Assembly (NCBI RefSeq): GCF_012273895.1
Contig: NC_052102.1
Location: 992,001 to 1,056,000 of the forward strand
Direction of reading: 5' to 3'
Origin: Zerene cesonia
Lineage: Eukaryota; Arthropoda; Insecta; Lepidoptera; Pieridae
Length of the DNA stretch: 64,000 nucleotides
Positions 33,863 to 45,180 of the stretch are shown here, piece after piece. The first letter of the stretch is position 1; each line of letters begins with the position of its first letter. Both the position numbers and the translations under genes were made by a program. The notes under the pieces were generated by a model. That model saw nothing but the letters and a program-made list of their open reading frames with translations. It did no database searches and was not told the DNA's origin.

Positions 33863-35380
33863 TGATATGATATGATTTATATATGAAATGATATTAGAAG
33901 GATAGAATAGGTTCGGATAGGATAAGTATCGCTTATCAAATCTTTGCATCCAAATCTAAAAAACAATAAACCATACCGAAATCCTACGAACGTAGGTAGG
34001 TAGCTAGGTACAGATTTCACACGTTCACATAATGTATGCGAACATTAACACACATAGTTTTCAAGTAGAGATGATACTCGCATGTCGCGCCATAAATTAT
34101 GGTTATTCAAATCAACTGATACCTATCCGTACCGAAACTAATCACGACTGGTTTGCATAGTGCTGTGCGCGGGTATCGATAAAAATTTTCATTGCAATAT
34201 ATAAGTAGTAAAGTAATGTTACGGCGTGAGTCGATGAAGCATTTAAAATTATAAGAAAATGTAGTATTGCTGTTACCTTTTGTATTTCGAAGTAGGTGAT
34301 CAGGTAGTCTTTAGATCTATTCTGTAGATTTGTCAAGTATATATATAATAGATTTATTCAAATCTATTTCGACATACATTAATAGAATTATTAAGCTTAT
34401 GTCGAGGTAGATCATTATTCCTACTCTAAAATATTTTGGCATTGATAATGTCATTATGGGTATAATTGACTGAGTTTTTTTTTATTACGATAGACGATCG
34501 TTGGTTTAAGCGTTTTTATTAACACAATAAATGAGCCCTTAAAAATAATTTACGAGTAATTGAACAAGTTATATCACCATAACATAAAACGACACTGGGC
34601 CTATGACGGATAGGTATGTCGTTATGTTTTTTTGAAATTCAATAAATCAGATACGATAATTGCACGAGACGATGGTCACAATCGAATTCAGAAAATGGAT
34701 AAACCCTACATACTATATAAACAATTGAAAACACTCTAAGTAAATAAATAATGACTATCGACACAAGCACAACACTAGTATCAAACAAATATGGTTTTAT
34801 TGGATATCTAGCCAATAATGTGTAATGAATCTCGTAAGTACCAATGGAATGAGATAACCAATTCGCCTAAGTGTGGGTATGGTCCGCTTTTTATTTTATA
34901 TTATACCGGTTTTATTCCGTGTCACCGCACTCTCATCCGATTGTCACTACTGAGACTATACTTGTTTATGGAAATTCGAACAATATCGTTTAAATTTAGA
35001 ACGCCCGCCGGCGTTTGAATCTTAAAGTTCCGTCAAAATTCGACGAAATATCGAAATTGCTTTTTGTCATTACATCACTATTTAGTTTATTTGCGATATT
35101 CATATTATGTTAATTTTTGGTCATAACATTTTGGTAGTTTATTTTAATGTGATATGTCTTTAACATTTTTTTATTAAGTTAATTATCTGTTTGCACAATT
35201 AATTCGGTCTTCTATCACCGAGGTTTATCTTAACGTATGAAGTCTATTAAAATTTTCCTTAAAAGACATTGGATAATCTCGCTACATTTGTTTTGAAAAT
35301 AATTGTGGACTTGAGGTCATTGCATTTTTATTCGAGTTACAATTTCGAGCTATTATAATAATTTTAGCCTCTATTTCATA
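33863..35380. other. No gene seen
   Basis: AT-rich DNA. Frames at 34142-34336 and 34818-35018 lack any signal. Nothing else is supported. Confidence 0.4.
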
Positions 35381-35579
35381 GTAGCTGCGCCCCGCGGTTT
35401 CACCCGCGTAAGTCCGTATCCCGTAGGAATATCGGGATAAAAAGTTGCCTCTATGTTATTCCAGTTGTCCAGCTGTCTGCGTACCAAACTTCATTGCAAT
35501 CGGTTCAGCAGTTTTTGCGTGAAAGAGCAACAAACGCACACACATCCTTACACACTTTCGCATTATAATATTAGTAGGA
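35381..35579 (-). mobile_element. LEP1-like Helitron (H1)
   Basis: The full set of H1 blocks is present in minus orientation. The 3' end reads GTAGCTGCG on plus (first base of CTAG changed), and the right end is ATAATATTAGTAGGA. Little internal decay. Confidence 0.85.
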
Positions 35580-35802
35580 TTTGTTTCGTTATTGTAATTT
35601 GGGTCATCTGTGTCGTTCTTGAGGGCTTAATTAGTATGTTTTTAAACAATAAGTGCATTTATCTAAATGTCTCACTTGCTTTTATACACCCTTATAATCT
35701 TATAAGGATAATATATACTTATAAGATAAACTCGAGAAATTACTGCACTGTCATCGATCCTTGATAGGTGTACAGAGTTTGATTAATCTCATACTCTGTA
35801 CA

Positions 35803-35949
35803 CATGGGCGTACCCAGGTTCTGGGCTAGGGGAGGGCAAATCAAATTTTTTAAGCCAGGTCCCGTGCGCTTGTTTTGCCTTACACACCACACGAAGACAC
35901 CTACAATATATATAAAGAAAACACAAGTTATCCTGCATCTAGCTGCCCT

Positions 35950-35987
<38 letters not shown>

Positions 35988-36001
35988 TGGATACGCCCAT
36001 G
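35803..36001. mobile_element. hAT-like MITE with 8-bp target duplication and poly(C) tract
   Basis: Terminal inverted repeats are CATGGGCGTACCCAGG and CCTGGATACGCCCATG (14 of 16 pair). They are flanked by the direct repeat TCTGTACA at 35795-35802 and 36002-36009. An 8-bp duplication fits the hAT superfamily. The interior ends in 35 consecutive C (35953-35987). No transposase is present, so it is non-autonomous. Confidence 0.75.
35953..35987. repeat. Poly(C) tract, 35 bases
   Basis: Uninterrupted run of C inside the hAT-like MITE. Such runs are prone to slippage and sequencing error, so its true length is uncertain. Confidence 0.9.
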
Positions 36002-36009
36002 TCTGTACA

Positions 36010-36603
36010 TCAAATTCTGTGCACCTTAAATGGGTCAAAATGGACTCATAAGGAATCGGTTACTCACAAACAGGCGTAGCTACTCTAACATTTATAATAT
36101 AAGCTACGGATATGTGTTAAACGACATATTACGACATTTAAAAATCATAAAAATGCAACATTCGTCTAAATCCATAGTTATTTACAATTAGAATTATATC
36201 TTATAATAACCGACATTCCTTACAAAACTTATTTAAATATCACATGTAATTAACTATATTGAGTACGTTATATATCACTAATTAGTTATTAGGAAAATGT
36301 TGGTAATCCAATAAATTACAATTAAAAAAAAACATTGACGTGTTTATAATCTGTGGACTGGTAGATCACTCATAGATCTTTACACAGCTTTATGTGTTCG
36401 ACCCTGATTGCCGCGCCTACGCAACGTACTCTACCGGAAATATATTTAAAACATATATAATCCGTAAATTAGTCTGTACGTTATGTTATGTGCTAAATCA
36501 GTTTTAATATGGTTTACGGTATTTACTAGGTATTCGCACTTCGTTCCGTTTAGTACTATCGCTATCAGTTTAAAGTCTTTTTTAAATCTGATAATAGATA
36601 ATA
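36010..36603. other. No gene seen
   Basis: AT-rich DNA with nothing recognisable. Confidence 0.4.
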
Positions 36604-36745
36604 CTAGCTGCGCCGCGGTTTCAGCCGCGTTAGTCCGTCTGGAGACAACTAGGCGATAGAGTGAAAAGGAAAACTTTTACCCAAGTAGAACTTCTTATTT
36701 TTGTAGAAATTTCTTTAAATCACGCGGGCAAAGTCTCAGTAACAT
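36604..36745 (-). mobile_element. Helitron-like fragment
   Basis: CTAGCTGCGCCGCGGTTTCA on plus is an inverted Helitron 3' end close to H1. The body then diverges (GGAGACAACTAGGCGATAGA). Probably a related family or recombinant; the left part only is clear. Confidence 0.45.
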
Positions 36746-36765
36746 AGTGTTTTTTTTTATATTCG

Positions 36766-36930
36766 ACAAACGGCCCACCCCGGCTTCTCCCTTGGTACAT
36801 ATATATCCTATAACCTTCCTCAATAAAAGAGCTATCTAACACTGAAAGAATTATTCAAATCGGACCAGTAGTTCCTGAGATAAGTGCGTTCAAACAAACA
36901 AACTCTTCAGCATTACGATATAAGTATAGA
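36766..36930 (-). mobile_element. Helitron-like element, family H3
   Basis: Plus has CGGCCCACCCCGGCTTCTCC, CAATAAAAGAGCTATCTAAC and AACAAACTCTTCAGC, then TATAGA, the inverse of H3. The left end is slightly worn. Confidence 0.65.
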
Positions 36931-37680
36931 TTAAATATGAACATAAATGTGCAAAGAACACAATTTATATAGGGCAATTCAAAATAACGAATATGTGAAT
37001 TTATATTATTCGAAAATCACTGTGGGCTTAAGAAACATTTATATAAATTTCAAATATAGATAAAAAACAAAAAAACATATTTGCCAAATTGTAATTATAT
37101 CTTTTAAGTTAATGTCATAATAATTTATAATAGATGCTTTGAGATATAATGATGGTCGTATTGCTCAATTACTTACGAAATAAATAAAGGTTTTCTATTT
37201 ACATTTAACTCTATGGTCAAACCTATAGATATATAATCACGTAGAGTGCACATACTCAAATTTTGGTTAAAAAGTTAAATTTCACTTTTTCTGTCATTTG
37301 GAAAAAAAGGTCTTAACTAACAGTTTTAGTGATTAAGCAATATGACCCTTAGGGAGTGTGACACAGCTTTACGTAGTTACTAGTTTTATAGTTATGGCTA
37401 TGAAGTAAGCGATATGATGGCGATTATAGCAGCGTTATATCCCTTAAATATTATATATTGGCATATAGATTTAGATAATATTTATATGAGCTTTTATTGC
37501 TATTAGAAATATAGCTTGATTTTACTGAACTGAAATAAATTTTAAGTCTGCTTTTTAATAAATCACATATCTAATCAATTTACATAATTAACTATCCACG
37601 ATAATTAGGTCGTGTGCTTTATTTTATGGATAGCAAAGTCATTTCAATTAAAAATTAATTAGTCAGTAATGCCTGTTATA
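36931..37680. other. No gene seen; upstream of GC-rich exon
   Basis: AT-rich DNA. A GC-rich island begins only at about 37760. No other features. Confidence 0.4.
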
Positions 37681-37786
37681 TATTATTGTGTCACGGACAC
37701 AGAAAAACTATTACAAATGTAAACCAGGGACTTCCCGCTGCTGCGATCGCGTTTACTTCATCACCCTAGCCGTAGTGTCCCCCCAG

Positions 37787-37909
37787 GGTGGTGAGAGGCG
37801 CGGGCGCGGCAAGCGGCCCTCCGGCAGCTCGGCGTCCTCCCTCGGCCGCGGGGCACTCTCCGACCCGGACCTCCAGAGCCGACTGCAGCCCAACCTCACA
37901 GCCTTCTGG
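37787..37909 (+). CDS. Putative second coding exon of the gene starting at 14490
   Basis: The acceptor GTGTCCCCCCAG ends at 37786. The exon is about 75-80% GC in AT-rich surroundings and is 41 codons in phase 0, matching the donor phase at 14555. The peptide is basic and Ser/Gly-rich (GGERRGRGKRPSGSSASS, later LSDPDLQSRLQPNLTAFW) and probably largely disordered. The likely donor is GTTCGT at 37910, which is weak. If unused, the frame reads on to a TGA at 37952-37954. The abrupt GC drop after TTCTGG argues for splicing there. The protein is not recognised. Remaining exons would lie beyond or elsewhere in the window. Confidence 0.55.
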
Positions 37910-37954
37910 GTTCGTACACAATACTTTGTACAACCCGCGCCAATAATGGAATGA

Positions 37955-38476
37955 ACTAGCGCGATTGATTCGATCATTTATTGGCGCGGGGTATAGATGG
38001 AAGACTTAGACTTTTTCATTGTTGTTAGTACTTGATGTTTGCGTCTTCCGTCAGTTATTAGTTAGATGCACATAGTCACACTCCCTTTGTATATGATGAA
38101 TAGGAGGCTCTAGTATTTTAATTAGATGTGTTATAAGTATTAAACAGAATATCATCTCAATTTTGGTTAAAGATTTAATAGTTCTTGGTCAGGTAAATAA
38201 CGTATAAACGTATGTTTGATTCTTTGATACATGCATGAAAACAATATGCAAAAAGAAAAATTATGTATTATTAACTCTATTTATTGAGATATACTGAAAG
38301 AAGTACACATAAGTTATAGTCTGGCCCCATAATATGCATGAAGATAATTGCACTGCACCTTTATAAATAAAGCATGATGTTTAATTAACTGTAAGTAGGT
38401 ATACGTATAAATTTATAAATACTTAGACTGGCTATATGTCATTAAAGTAAATTTTGCCTTTTTAAATATAGAATAA
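37955..38476. other. No gene seen
   Basis: AT-rich DNA with nothing recognisable. Confidence 0.4.
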
Positions 38477-38658
38477 CTAGTTGCGTCCCGCGGTTTCACC
38501 CGCGTTAGACCGTATCCTGTAGGAATATCGGGATAAAAAGCCTATATGTTATTCCAGTTGTCCAGCTGTCTACGTACCAAATTTATTTGCAATCGGTTTA
38601 GTAGTTTTTGCGTGAAAGAGCATCAAACATCCTTACTAACTTTCGCATTTATAATGCT
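38477..38658 (-). mobile_element. LEP1-like Helitron (H1), shortened
   Basis: CTAGTTGCGTCCCGCGGTTT at the left on plus, and CTTTCGCATTTATAATG at the right. The CA tract is reduced to CAAACATCC. It abuts the mini-element at 38660. Confidence 0.8.
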
Positions 38659-38659
38659 A

Positions 38660-38716
38660 CTAGCTGCGCCCCGCGATTTCACCCGCACAAGTCCATAAAC
38701 CGCGGTGCGCAGCTAG
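38660..38716. mobile_element. 57-bp element of two opposed Helitron 3' ends
   Basis: CTAGCTGCGCCCCGCGATTT at the left is mirrored by AAACCGCGGTGCGCAGCTAG at the right, with about 17 bases between. Both halves are H1 3' termini pointing outward. It is a minimal version of the composite at 12703-12914. Confidence 0.7.
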
Positions 38717-39908
38717 TTAAAACATAAATCAGTCGCATCTATTTTATAAATGCTTATTGCTTCTAGCTGTTTACCTTCAAAACACTAAATATCTTTATCA
38801 TCTTCACATCCAATATACAATTTTATTGAGCAATTCTTAACTAAACCTTGAGTTATATTTTAAAATCGCGTATATATTAAATTGTAGCACGTCCAATTAC
38901 GGGCAACATTGAATATAATTTATCTTGACCTGTTTCTAATTAATATATATCATCTGCTATGTGTATGAAAAGAATCAATGCAACTGTCCGCATGTTAGAA
39001 TTTAACTGTTAACGGTTTTTAATATTGGTTTATGTTTAAAACTCGGTTGTGCGTGTGTTTGTCTCTGAACTCCTAAATGACTGGACCGTTTACCGTTCAT
39101 TTCAATTATTTTATATTTCAAATGAATGTGACCGAAGTAGTAGAAGTAAAAGCAAGTATCAGAGTAAAATATATTTTTTTAGTAAAATGGGATTTTCCAT
39201 TTTTTTCGCAAGGAATTTTATATAATTCTATCAAAACTTTACTACTTGTTACAAGAATATATACAGTAAATTTGAAATAATTGTATCAGCTTAAAGAGAA
39301 TAAATTATCGAATACAGAAAATTTGGGTTTCTTATGTTTGCGATCTTTACTCATTGTTTTCCTTAAAAAATAGTTTTATACCTAATAAATATATTCCATT
39401 TATTGGTAAGACATATCGAATTTGACTACAACCAAATTCGCGTTATAACACTAGTCGAAACAACGTCCTTAAACTTTTAAACAAAGACGGTGCTTACCGA
39501 AATTAAAATTTTTTACTATCGACACTTACAGATAGTTATGCTAAAGCAATATGACCTCTATCGGTTATAACATAAGAGCGTTCGGCTCATTACCGTCCGG
39601 CCGCCTCAATAATTTATTGCACATTGCGTAGAAATCGTTCCCAGACGTTATTCTAATATAATTCGTATATCGAAATGCCGAATGGTTTTAATAGAAATCA
39701 CTGACATTGTTTATGTTAGAGTACCGTCTTCTTAGTGATTCCCAAACTTTGTGTATAATTGTTTTATAAATGTTGTTTATAATTTGTTGTTTTGATCTAA
39801 TGATTTTTCAGTTTAATTTGTTGTAATGGAACTATATGTAAATGTGAAATAAAACGTTTAAATTGTTTTTTGTGATTACCAAAAGAGGTTTTTCAGCGTT
39901 ACATTTAA
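38717..39908. other. No gene seen
   Basis: AT-rich DNA; a 67-codon frame at 39077-39280 has no motif or splice support. Confidence 0.4.
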
Positions 39909-39990
39909 CTAGCTGTTCGCCCCGTCTTCTCCCCGGGGTACATCCGTTCCGTCCAGCTGTTTTTGTGTGTAAACGTTACAAAAATACAAA
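39909..39990 (-). mobile_element. Helitron-like fragment, H7-related
   Basis: CTAGCTGTTCGCCCCGTCTT on plus matches the right end of 57641-57796. GTGTAAACGTTACAAAAATA follows. The central part is missing. Confidence 0.5.
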
Positions 39991-40079
39991 ATAATATTCC
40001 TTTAAATAATGTTAGTGTAGACAAATAATATGGTAACGAGTTTAGAAAACTCACAAAATCTTACTCACAACCAGTTCGC

Positions 40080-40330
40080 CGCTACGCGCGTAGGCGTGCT
40101 ACGACAGTCTACACAAACGTTCAATGACACAGCACAGACAGTTTAGGAACCGCTGGCCGCGCTCCGAGATTCTCGTGTTTTATGGCGTATTATGCTATAA
40201 TAATATTTTTTACTTAGCACATTTGTTTATACCTGTATTTGGTGCGCGCGTGTGCGTAGAGCGCGCGTTGGTGTGCGGTGCGCAGGCGCGGGCCACTCAC
40301 TTGAAGAATATAAAAATGTCGTTCGCTACA
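40080..40330. promoter_or_regulatory. CpG-rich island; possible minus-strand first exon
   Basis: GC-rich patches (GCGCGCGTTGGTGTGCGGTG, CGCAGGCGCGGGCC) stand out here. On the minus strand CTTCAA is followed by a consensus donor GTGAGT (plus 40295-40300), so a non-coding exon could end at 40301. No initiator is certain. It might serve the minus-strand exon candidate at 27991-28319, but that link is speculation. Confidence 0.3.
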
Positions 40331-40985
40331 AACGGATCTAATAGCCAACTCAGTTTTATGTTCTTTCGCGGTAGAGACGGGGTTGCCACACGTCTTGCGT
40401 ATCTGAGACGTTTTCAAATTTGAATATGAGGTTTGATTTAAAATTTCTGTTTGTTTTTATTGGAAATAGGTAATGGGTTATCATTTTGACTGTTAGAAGC
40501 TGGGGTAGCATAGGATGATAAACAAAAAAATATTGCATTGGAAGGATTGTTGAAAGAATTATTGATTTACATACAATACCTTATTATTATTTTAATGTTA
40601 CTACCATCCATATAGAAGAAGAGCTGACATAAAAATGGGAACAATTCGAAACGATGGCCATCCTGCGTACAATATACTGTTACACAGTGGGCTTTAGTTT
40701 TCGGCGTTTGTCGAAATCGGTTATGGTATTTTAAATATGGCGACGATCCAATTAGACGGTGTACCGCTCGCCTTTTGTTGTTCATGATTTATGGATGAAT
40801 TCCGCTCAAATGGTAATATTCTTCATGTATATACTAATGTCTATGCCTTTCATAACAGTTCTTATTCAATAGACATATAGAAAAAACATATTGAAAGATT
40901 AACTTTTGTTGTATGTGTGGGTACACTTATATCATCATAGGCTAGTATGAAAATTTAACCCAGACTAAACATTAAGCATCTTAAC
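40331..40985. other. No gene seen
   Basis: Overlapping short frames on both strands with no family resemblance. Confidence 0.4.
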
Positions 40986-41152
40986 TCTATATATCATATT
41001 CTCGAGTTACAATGTTCGTTCCCATACTCCTCTAAAACAGATGAACCGATTCTCAAAATTTCGTGTCTAGATTTGAGAACCGGTAAACATCTATTCATAC
41101 CCCAAATGATCATATCATAGTAGGCAGGACATCGTTTGCCGGGTCAACTTGT
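40986..41152 (+). mobile_element. Helitron-like element, family H2 (old copy)
   Basis: CCATACTCCTCTAAAACAG, ATGAACCGATTCTCAAAATT and AACATCTATTCATACCCC, then ACATCGTTTGCCGGGTC, follow the H2 order at lower identity. The terminal CTAG is lost. Confidence 0.6.
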
Positions 41153-41808
41153 ATAAATATATTTATAAACACTTCTCATGTTAATTATTTGGGCTATTAA
41201 TCAACACAAAGCAATATATAACGATACGTAACTAAGCATTTAGATAATAAAAATAATTAAGACACAAAACTTGTCACAAGACAAATGGCTGCGAAATCAA
41301 TACATTAATAATAAATTGAATCTCTAATCTTCGTGTAATACAAAAATACTTTACAGAGAAAGCTTAATTAATGAGTATAATTCCATCGTATTGGTAAATA
41401 ATTTTTAGATGCCGCGCGTGTGGTCCCGATTACTAGTTGTTTAATTTATATGGGTTGGTAGTTGGTACTGTTCTTTAAATTGATATCGTCTGGATTTTTA
41501 ATTTTATCATTATAGTTAATTAACTTGATTCGGAGATCGTTGGACGTTAAAACATTTCAAATTCGGAGTCATACGTATATTGGAATACTTTTAAAACAGT
41601 TTCTTACATTTCTTAGTATCGTTAGAGTTAGGGACGTTTAGAGTGAATTTCAGATAGGCCAGTTTGTTTTTTTATCTGTTTTGTGGCTATGGAATGTAAT
41701 GATAGATTTAAAAAATATAGCTAACGTTAATATTAATAATACTTATACATGTGTCTCAAGTGTTTGTAAAGGTCCTGTGTTTATCTGACGTGACGGCCAA
41801 GAATAATT
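41153..41808. other. No gene seen
   Basis: AT-rich DNA with nothing recognisable. Confidence 0.4.
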
Positions 41809-41894
41809 ACAATCCTCTCAGTGGTTTTTGCGTGAAAGAGCAACAAACATACGTACACATACACTTCCCATTTCATAATATTAGTAGAATAGGA
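41809..41894 (-). mobile_element. LEP1-like Helitron 5' fragment (H1)
   Basis: Plus CAGTGGTTTTTGCGTGAAAG, AGCAACAAACATACG, then TTTCATAATATTAGTAG: only the family's 5' half remains. Confidence 0.65.
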
Positions 41895-42051
41895 TGAATA
41901 TCTATAATGACTGAATTCAACAAATACGATAGTATTTAATATACAAATAATGATATTAACATAGATAGTCATAGATTCAAAACCTACAGATAGATATACA
42001 GACGTGAAAGGATTTTGGAAGTAAAATGGAAGGGGGATAAAGATAAGAATC

Positions 42052-42140
42052 AACCAGCACTTGGCCAGCGTGATGGATTACGATCTAGATGGCCAGTATC
42101 CTTCTGTTCGTACGTGTTTGGGCTGATGATGATGAGAAAG
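42052..42140 (+). mobile_element. GATGAT-tailed SINE, 3' fragment
   Basis: CAGCACTTGGCCAGCGTGAT, then GGATTACGATCTAGATGG, then GGGCTGATGATGATGAG matches the 3' third of the SINE at 54279-54577. 5' truncated. Confidence 0.65.
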
Positions 42141-42880
42141 AAAATATGCCTTATATTGTTTACACTTGCGCACGCATAACCTTTGTGTATCATAATAATA
42201 GTAATACTTATTTATTTTTCTCAAAATTTACAACTACATCTACATAAAATGCACTTAAAAAGGAGGACTGGTGTCTGTGATAGGCCTATAATGCAGATCA
42301 TAAGACACTTACCCAATCGAACCGTTATAAGTTAGCCTATTACATATTAGTCAAATCCTGAAATACGGCTTACTCGTGCTGAGTGTAGGGATAGTTCTAT
42401 TTTTGCTTAACATAAATAACATTCAGTTCCTATTCTAATATAGACATACATTAAACTTTAACAGTTTCCCGCTGTCGTTTCTTTTATTGTGCGATTAAAT
42501 AGTTTTCTACCCTCCGTCCCATAAAAAGCGTGACCTTACACGCATAACATTAAAACTCGAGTCCAAGTTTTTACTCAGTTACTCGTAATTGTTGTTACCT
42601 TTTAATATTTAGTACCAGATTTATTTTTACGGCTCTTGGCGAGTTTTATAGAAGTATTTAACGATTCACTATTTTATTATAATCGTTTTACAAGTGAGTT
42701 AATTAGTTGGGTTGTTAAGTGCTCGTATCTGTACGATATTGTAAGAAGATAGATGGCCTTAGAATTCGGTGGTTGGATCTTTTATTTACTACAAATTTTG
42801 TCTAACGTAGAACGTGTGATAGGACTACGTAGTATATGACTTAGATAGAGATTGATATGACTTAGTGGTATTCAATTGAT
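42141..42880. other. No gene seen
   Basis: AT-rich DNA with no supported feature. Confidence 0.4.
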
Positions 42881-42892
42881 AACATAAACTGA

Positions 42893-42917
42893 CATTTCTA
42901 TTCTTTCAAAATTTCTC
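42893..42917 (+). mobile_element. Solo tail of tRNA-like retroposon family T with 12-bp target duplication
   Basis: Twenty-five bases, CATTTCTATTCTTTC then AAAATTTCTC, equal the tail of the copy ending at 45180. They are flanked exactly by AACATAAACTGA at 42881-42892 and 42918-42929. This is what an extremely 5'-truncated retroposition leaves. Confidence 0.7.
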
Positions 42918-42929
42918 AACATAAACTGA

Positions 42930-43477
42930 TTTTTGTGTAAAAAAGATTAACAATCAGAAAGATTCTACATATTATTACAATCTCCGCTAAACAGGCATAT
43001 TGTTCGTAGTTAAATAGTTATTTATTATAATTAAACTCATTCTACGTTAATGGGTTAAATAAATAGCCAACTCCAGTGTACTCTAAACAGAAATTATGAT
43101 ACCTCATTAATCCACGATATTAGGCCAGTTCGCGGTAAACAATTTTTATTTGAGTTCGAGTAATAGTCAGGTTATTGTCTGATTGTCTTGCTGTAAACAG
43201 ATGCCGGCGTTTATTGCGTATAATAACTCGGTGAGTGTGTTTTTATTTGATTTCGATGTTTATCTTTTATCGGGAATAGTTTTATCGCTCGACTGGATGT
43301 GATGCTGCTTTTATTGGCGTTCCTGAGGTACTGGTATGATGTTAAGTGGGTGGTGGTGACGAAAGATTATGTTGTAAGTGTGGGCAAATGTTTCTAATGT
43401 AACTCGTGTGAAATGTCGGTGGTGGTTGGATGTGCGTGGATTCAAGGTTCAAAGTTTGATCTAGAAAGAGTATGGGA
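42930..43477. other. No gene seen
   Basis: AT-rich DNA with nothing recognisable. Confidence 0.4.
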
Positions 43478-43809
43478 TTATTTTTATTTTTATTTTTTTA
43501 TGTAAGAGCAAATGAGCTGGGAGGTCAAATGATGGCAAGCGACCATCACCGCCTATAAACATTGGCAGGGATAAACATTCTAATGCGTTTCCTCATATGA
43601 AACGAATACATCATGTCAAGCCTTGATTGACGTAGGGAAGGAAAGGCATAGGAAGGGTAAGGAATGGGATACGTGCCTCCTGCTACCCCATTCACCATAC
43701 GAAACACAACAATCACATACTACTCTTTCACGGCGGTCTTCTGTGGGGCTATGATACTCTCCCCATGTGAGCTGGTCAATTCGTGCCTAATCGTGCTCGA
43801 CTCCTACAT
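43478..43809 (-). mobile_element. Poly(A)-type retroelement (family R), nearly complete 3' region
   Basis: Plus begins with T-rich DNA (TTTTATTTTTTTATGTAAG) and runs through GAGCTGGGAGGTCAAATGAT, GGGAAGGAAAGGCATAGG, ACGGCGGTCTTCTGTGGGG, to CGTGCTCGACTCCTACAT. An internal part of the family (TTAAATTGGGAAGG region) is replaced by unrelated sequence (about 43570-43640). A LEP1-like copy lies immediately to its right. Confidence 0.65.
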
Positions 43810-43815
43810 ACATTA

Positions 43816-44019
43816 CTAGCTGCGCTCCGCGGTTTCACCCGCCTAAGTCCATATCCCGTAGGAAAATCGGGATAAAATGTGGCTACATGTTATTCCAGTT
43901 GTCCAGCTGTCTACGTACCAAATTTCAATGCAATCGGTTCAGTACTGTTTGTGTGAAAGAGCAACAAACGCACACACATCCTTACAAACTTTCGCATTTA
44001 TAATATTGTATTAGTAGGA
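43816..44019 (-). mobile_element. LEP1-like Helitron (H1), full length
   Basis: CTAGCTGCGCTCCGCGGTTT to ATTAGTAGGA on plus, with all internal blocks and a CACACACA tract. It lies directly at the edge of the family R element. Confidence 0.85.
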
Positions 44020-45007
44020 AGTAGGATAATATGATTAGATTATAGAGCGGATAGAAAAGAGAAATGTACAAATAATGCTAAATTCGATAAGAAACCTTAA
44101 CCTCCTTAAGGTGTAGTTACGTAAAATAGGATTTAAATCTATCACCAAAGAGACAGTCATCAAATCAGCCAACGTTTTTCATTACTATTCAAAACACTAC
44201 TAATGAAATATAATCATTCTGAGAATGATCTCTCTTATTCTGTGATACCGACATTTACATATTTTTAAAAACTTACAACAACAACTTAAACTTACAACTT
44301 ACTCTGTTGTGTACAATAAAGTATAACAAATAAATAAAATAAACTTATAAGTTTTTATCTCGGTTTAAATCTTAGATAATTTTTAATACAAATTTATTCC
44401 GAGTTAATAACTTTTAAACATTTATTTTATTGGAAAACATTTCGTTCGAGAACAAGTTAAAACTTAAAATTTTCGTGTCAAACATTAATTTTTTTTTAAT
44501 ACTATAAAATGTTTGTAAAGCTACTGAATCACGCAAAACACCAGTTTTTGTTTTATAGCTTAACATTGTAAACTTCATCATCAACCCATACGAAGCCGGG
44601 GCGGGCGGCTAGTATATAAAGTTATAAAATAATCTTTGCTCCACAAAATTAAACTCCTAATATCATCGAATAAAGTGCTAACATTGTGGTTATGTTATAA
44701 CGTGTCCATTCGTGCCTTATACGATATATCTCGTTTTGGTCCACATCTCGTTATTACTGTTTTATTGTATGAATACATAATGTTATTCGATGCTGAGTTG
44801 CGACATCGCAATTTACCGAAGCGATACTTAGTACGGTAAATTGTCAAAGAATGGATTAATCGTAGACGCGTTAGTTGAATCGCAAGAAAAGTTTGTGTAA
44901 AATTTACTAGTTGTGTGTGGATTTATAGCACATAGTGTTTCTAATTTTACTAAAACTTGTCGTTTTTGTATTGTGAATCGACATTCGAATCGTTGGTGCT
45001 CTGTAAT
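44020..45007. other. No gene seen; one Helitron 3' scrap
   Basis: ACGAAGCCGGGGCGGGCGGC, then TAGT, at about 44590-44615 is a lone 3' end of family H3. The rest is AT-rich with no coding evidence. Confidence 0.4.
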
Positions 45008-45019
45008 AGTATATGAGTT

Positions 45020-45180
45020 TAATTTTTAGTTTTATAGCATTGAAATGCTTTATAAATGAGAAATTTTGAAAGAATAGAAATAGGGTGGCCGAGAGGCTAG
45101 GCGCTGCTACGGTTAGGCAAGAAACGCAGGTTTGAATCCTGCCTCGTGATCAAATTTTTTCTATTCTTTCAAAATTTCTC
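45020..45180 (+). mobile_element. tRNA-like retroposon (family T) with 23-bp inverted repeats
   Basis: Target duplications AGTATATGAGTT lie at 45008-45019 and 45181-45192, fixing a 161-bp element. Inside are a short palindrome (AGCATTGAAATGCT), an inverted repeat arm at 45058-45080, a tRNA-like body, and the matching arm at 45158-45180, perfect over 23 bp. The right arm is the family's normal tail, so the left arm looks like an inverted copy of it. The A box (TGGCCGAGAGG) is kept; the B box is mutated to GGTTTGAATCC. Confidence 0.75.
45081..45150 (+). tRNA. tRNA-like pseudogene in retroposon T
   Basis: The T arm and A-box region match the copy at 31423-31493, but the 5' acceptor strand is replaced by AATAGGG-type sequence that cannot pair with CTCGTGA. 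It is therefore not a functional tRNA. Confidence 0.35.

Noticed and set aside
35740..36079. Frames with long Gly or Pro runs on both strands
   Set aside because: They translate the poly(C) tract inside the hAT-like MITE.
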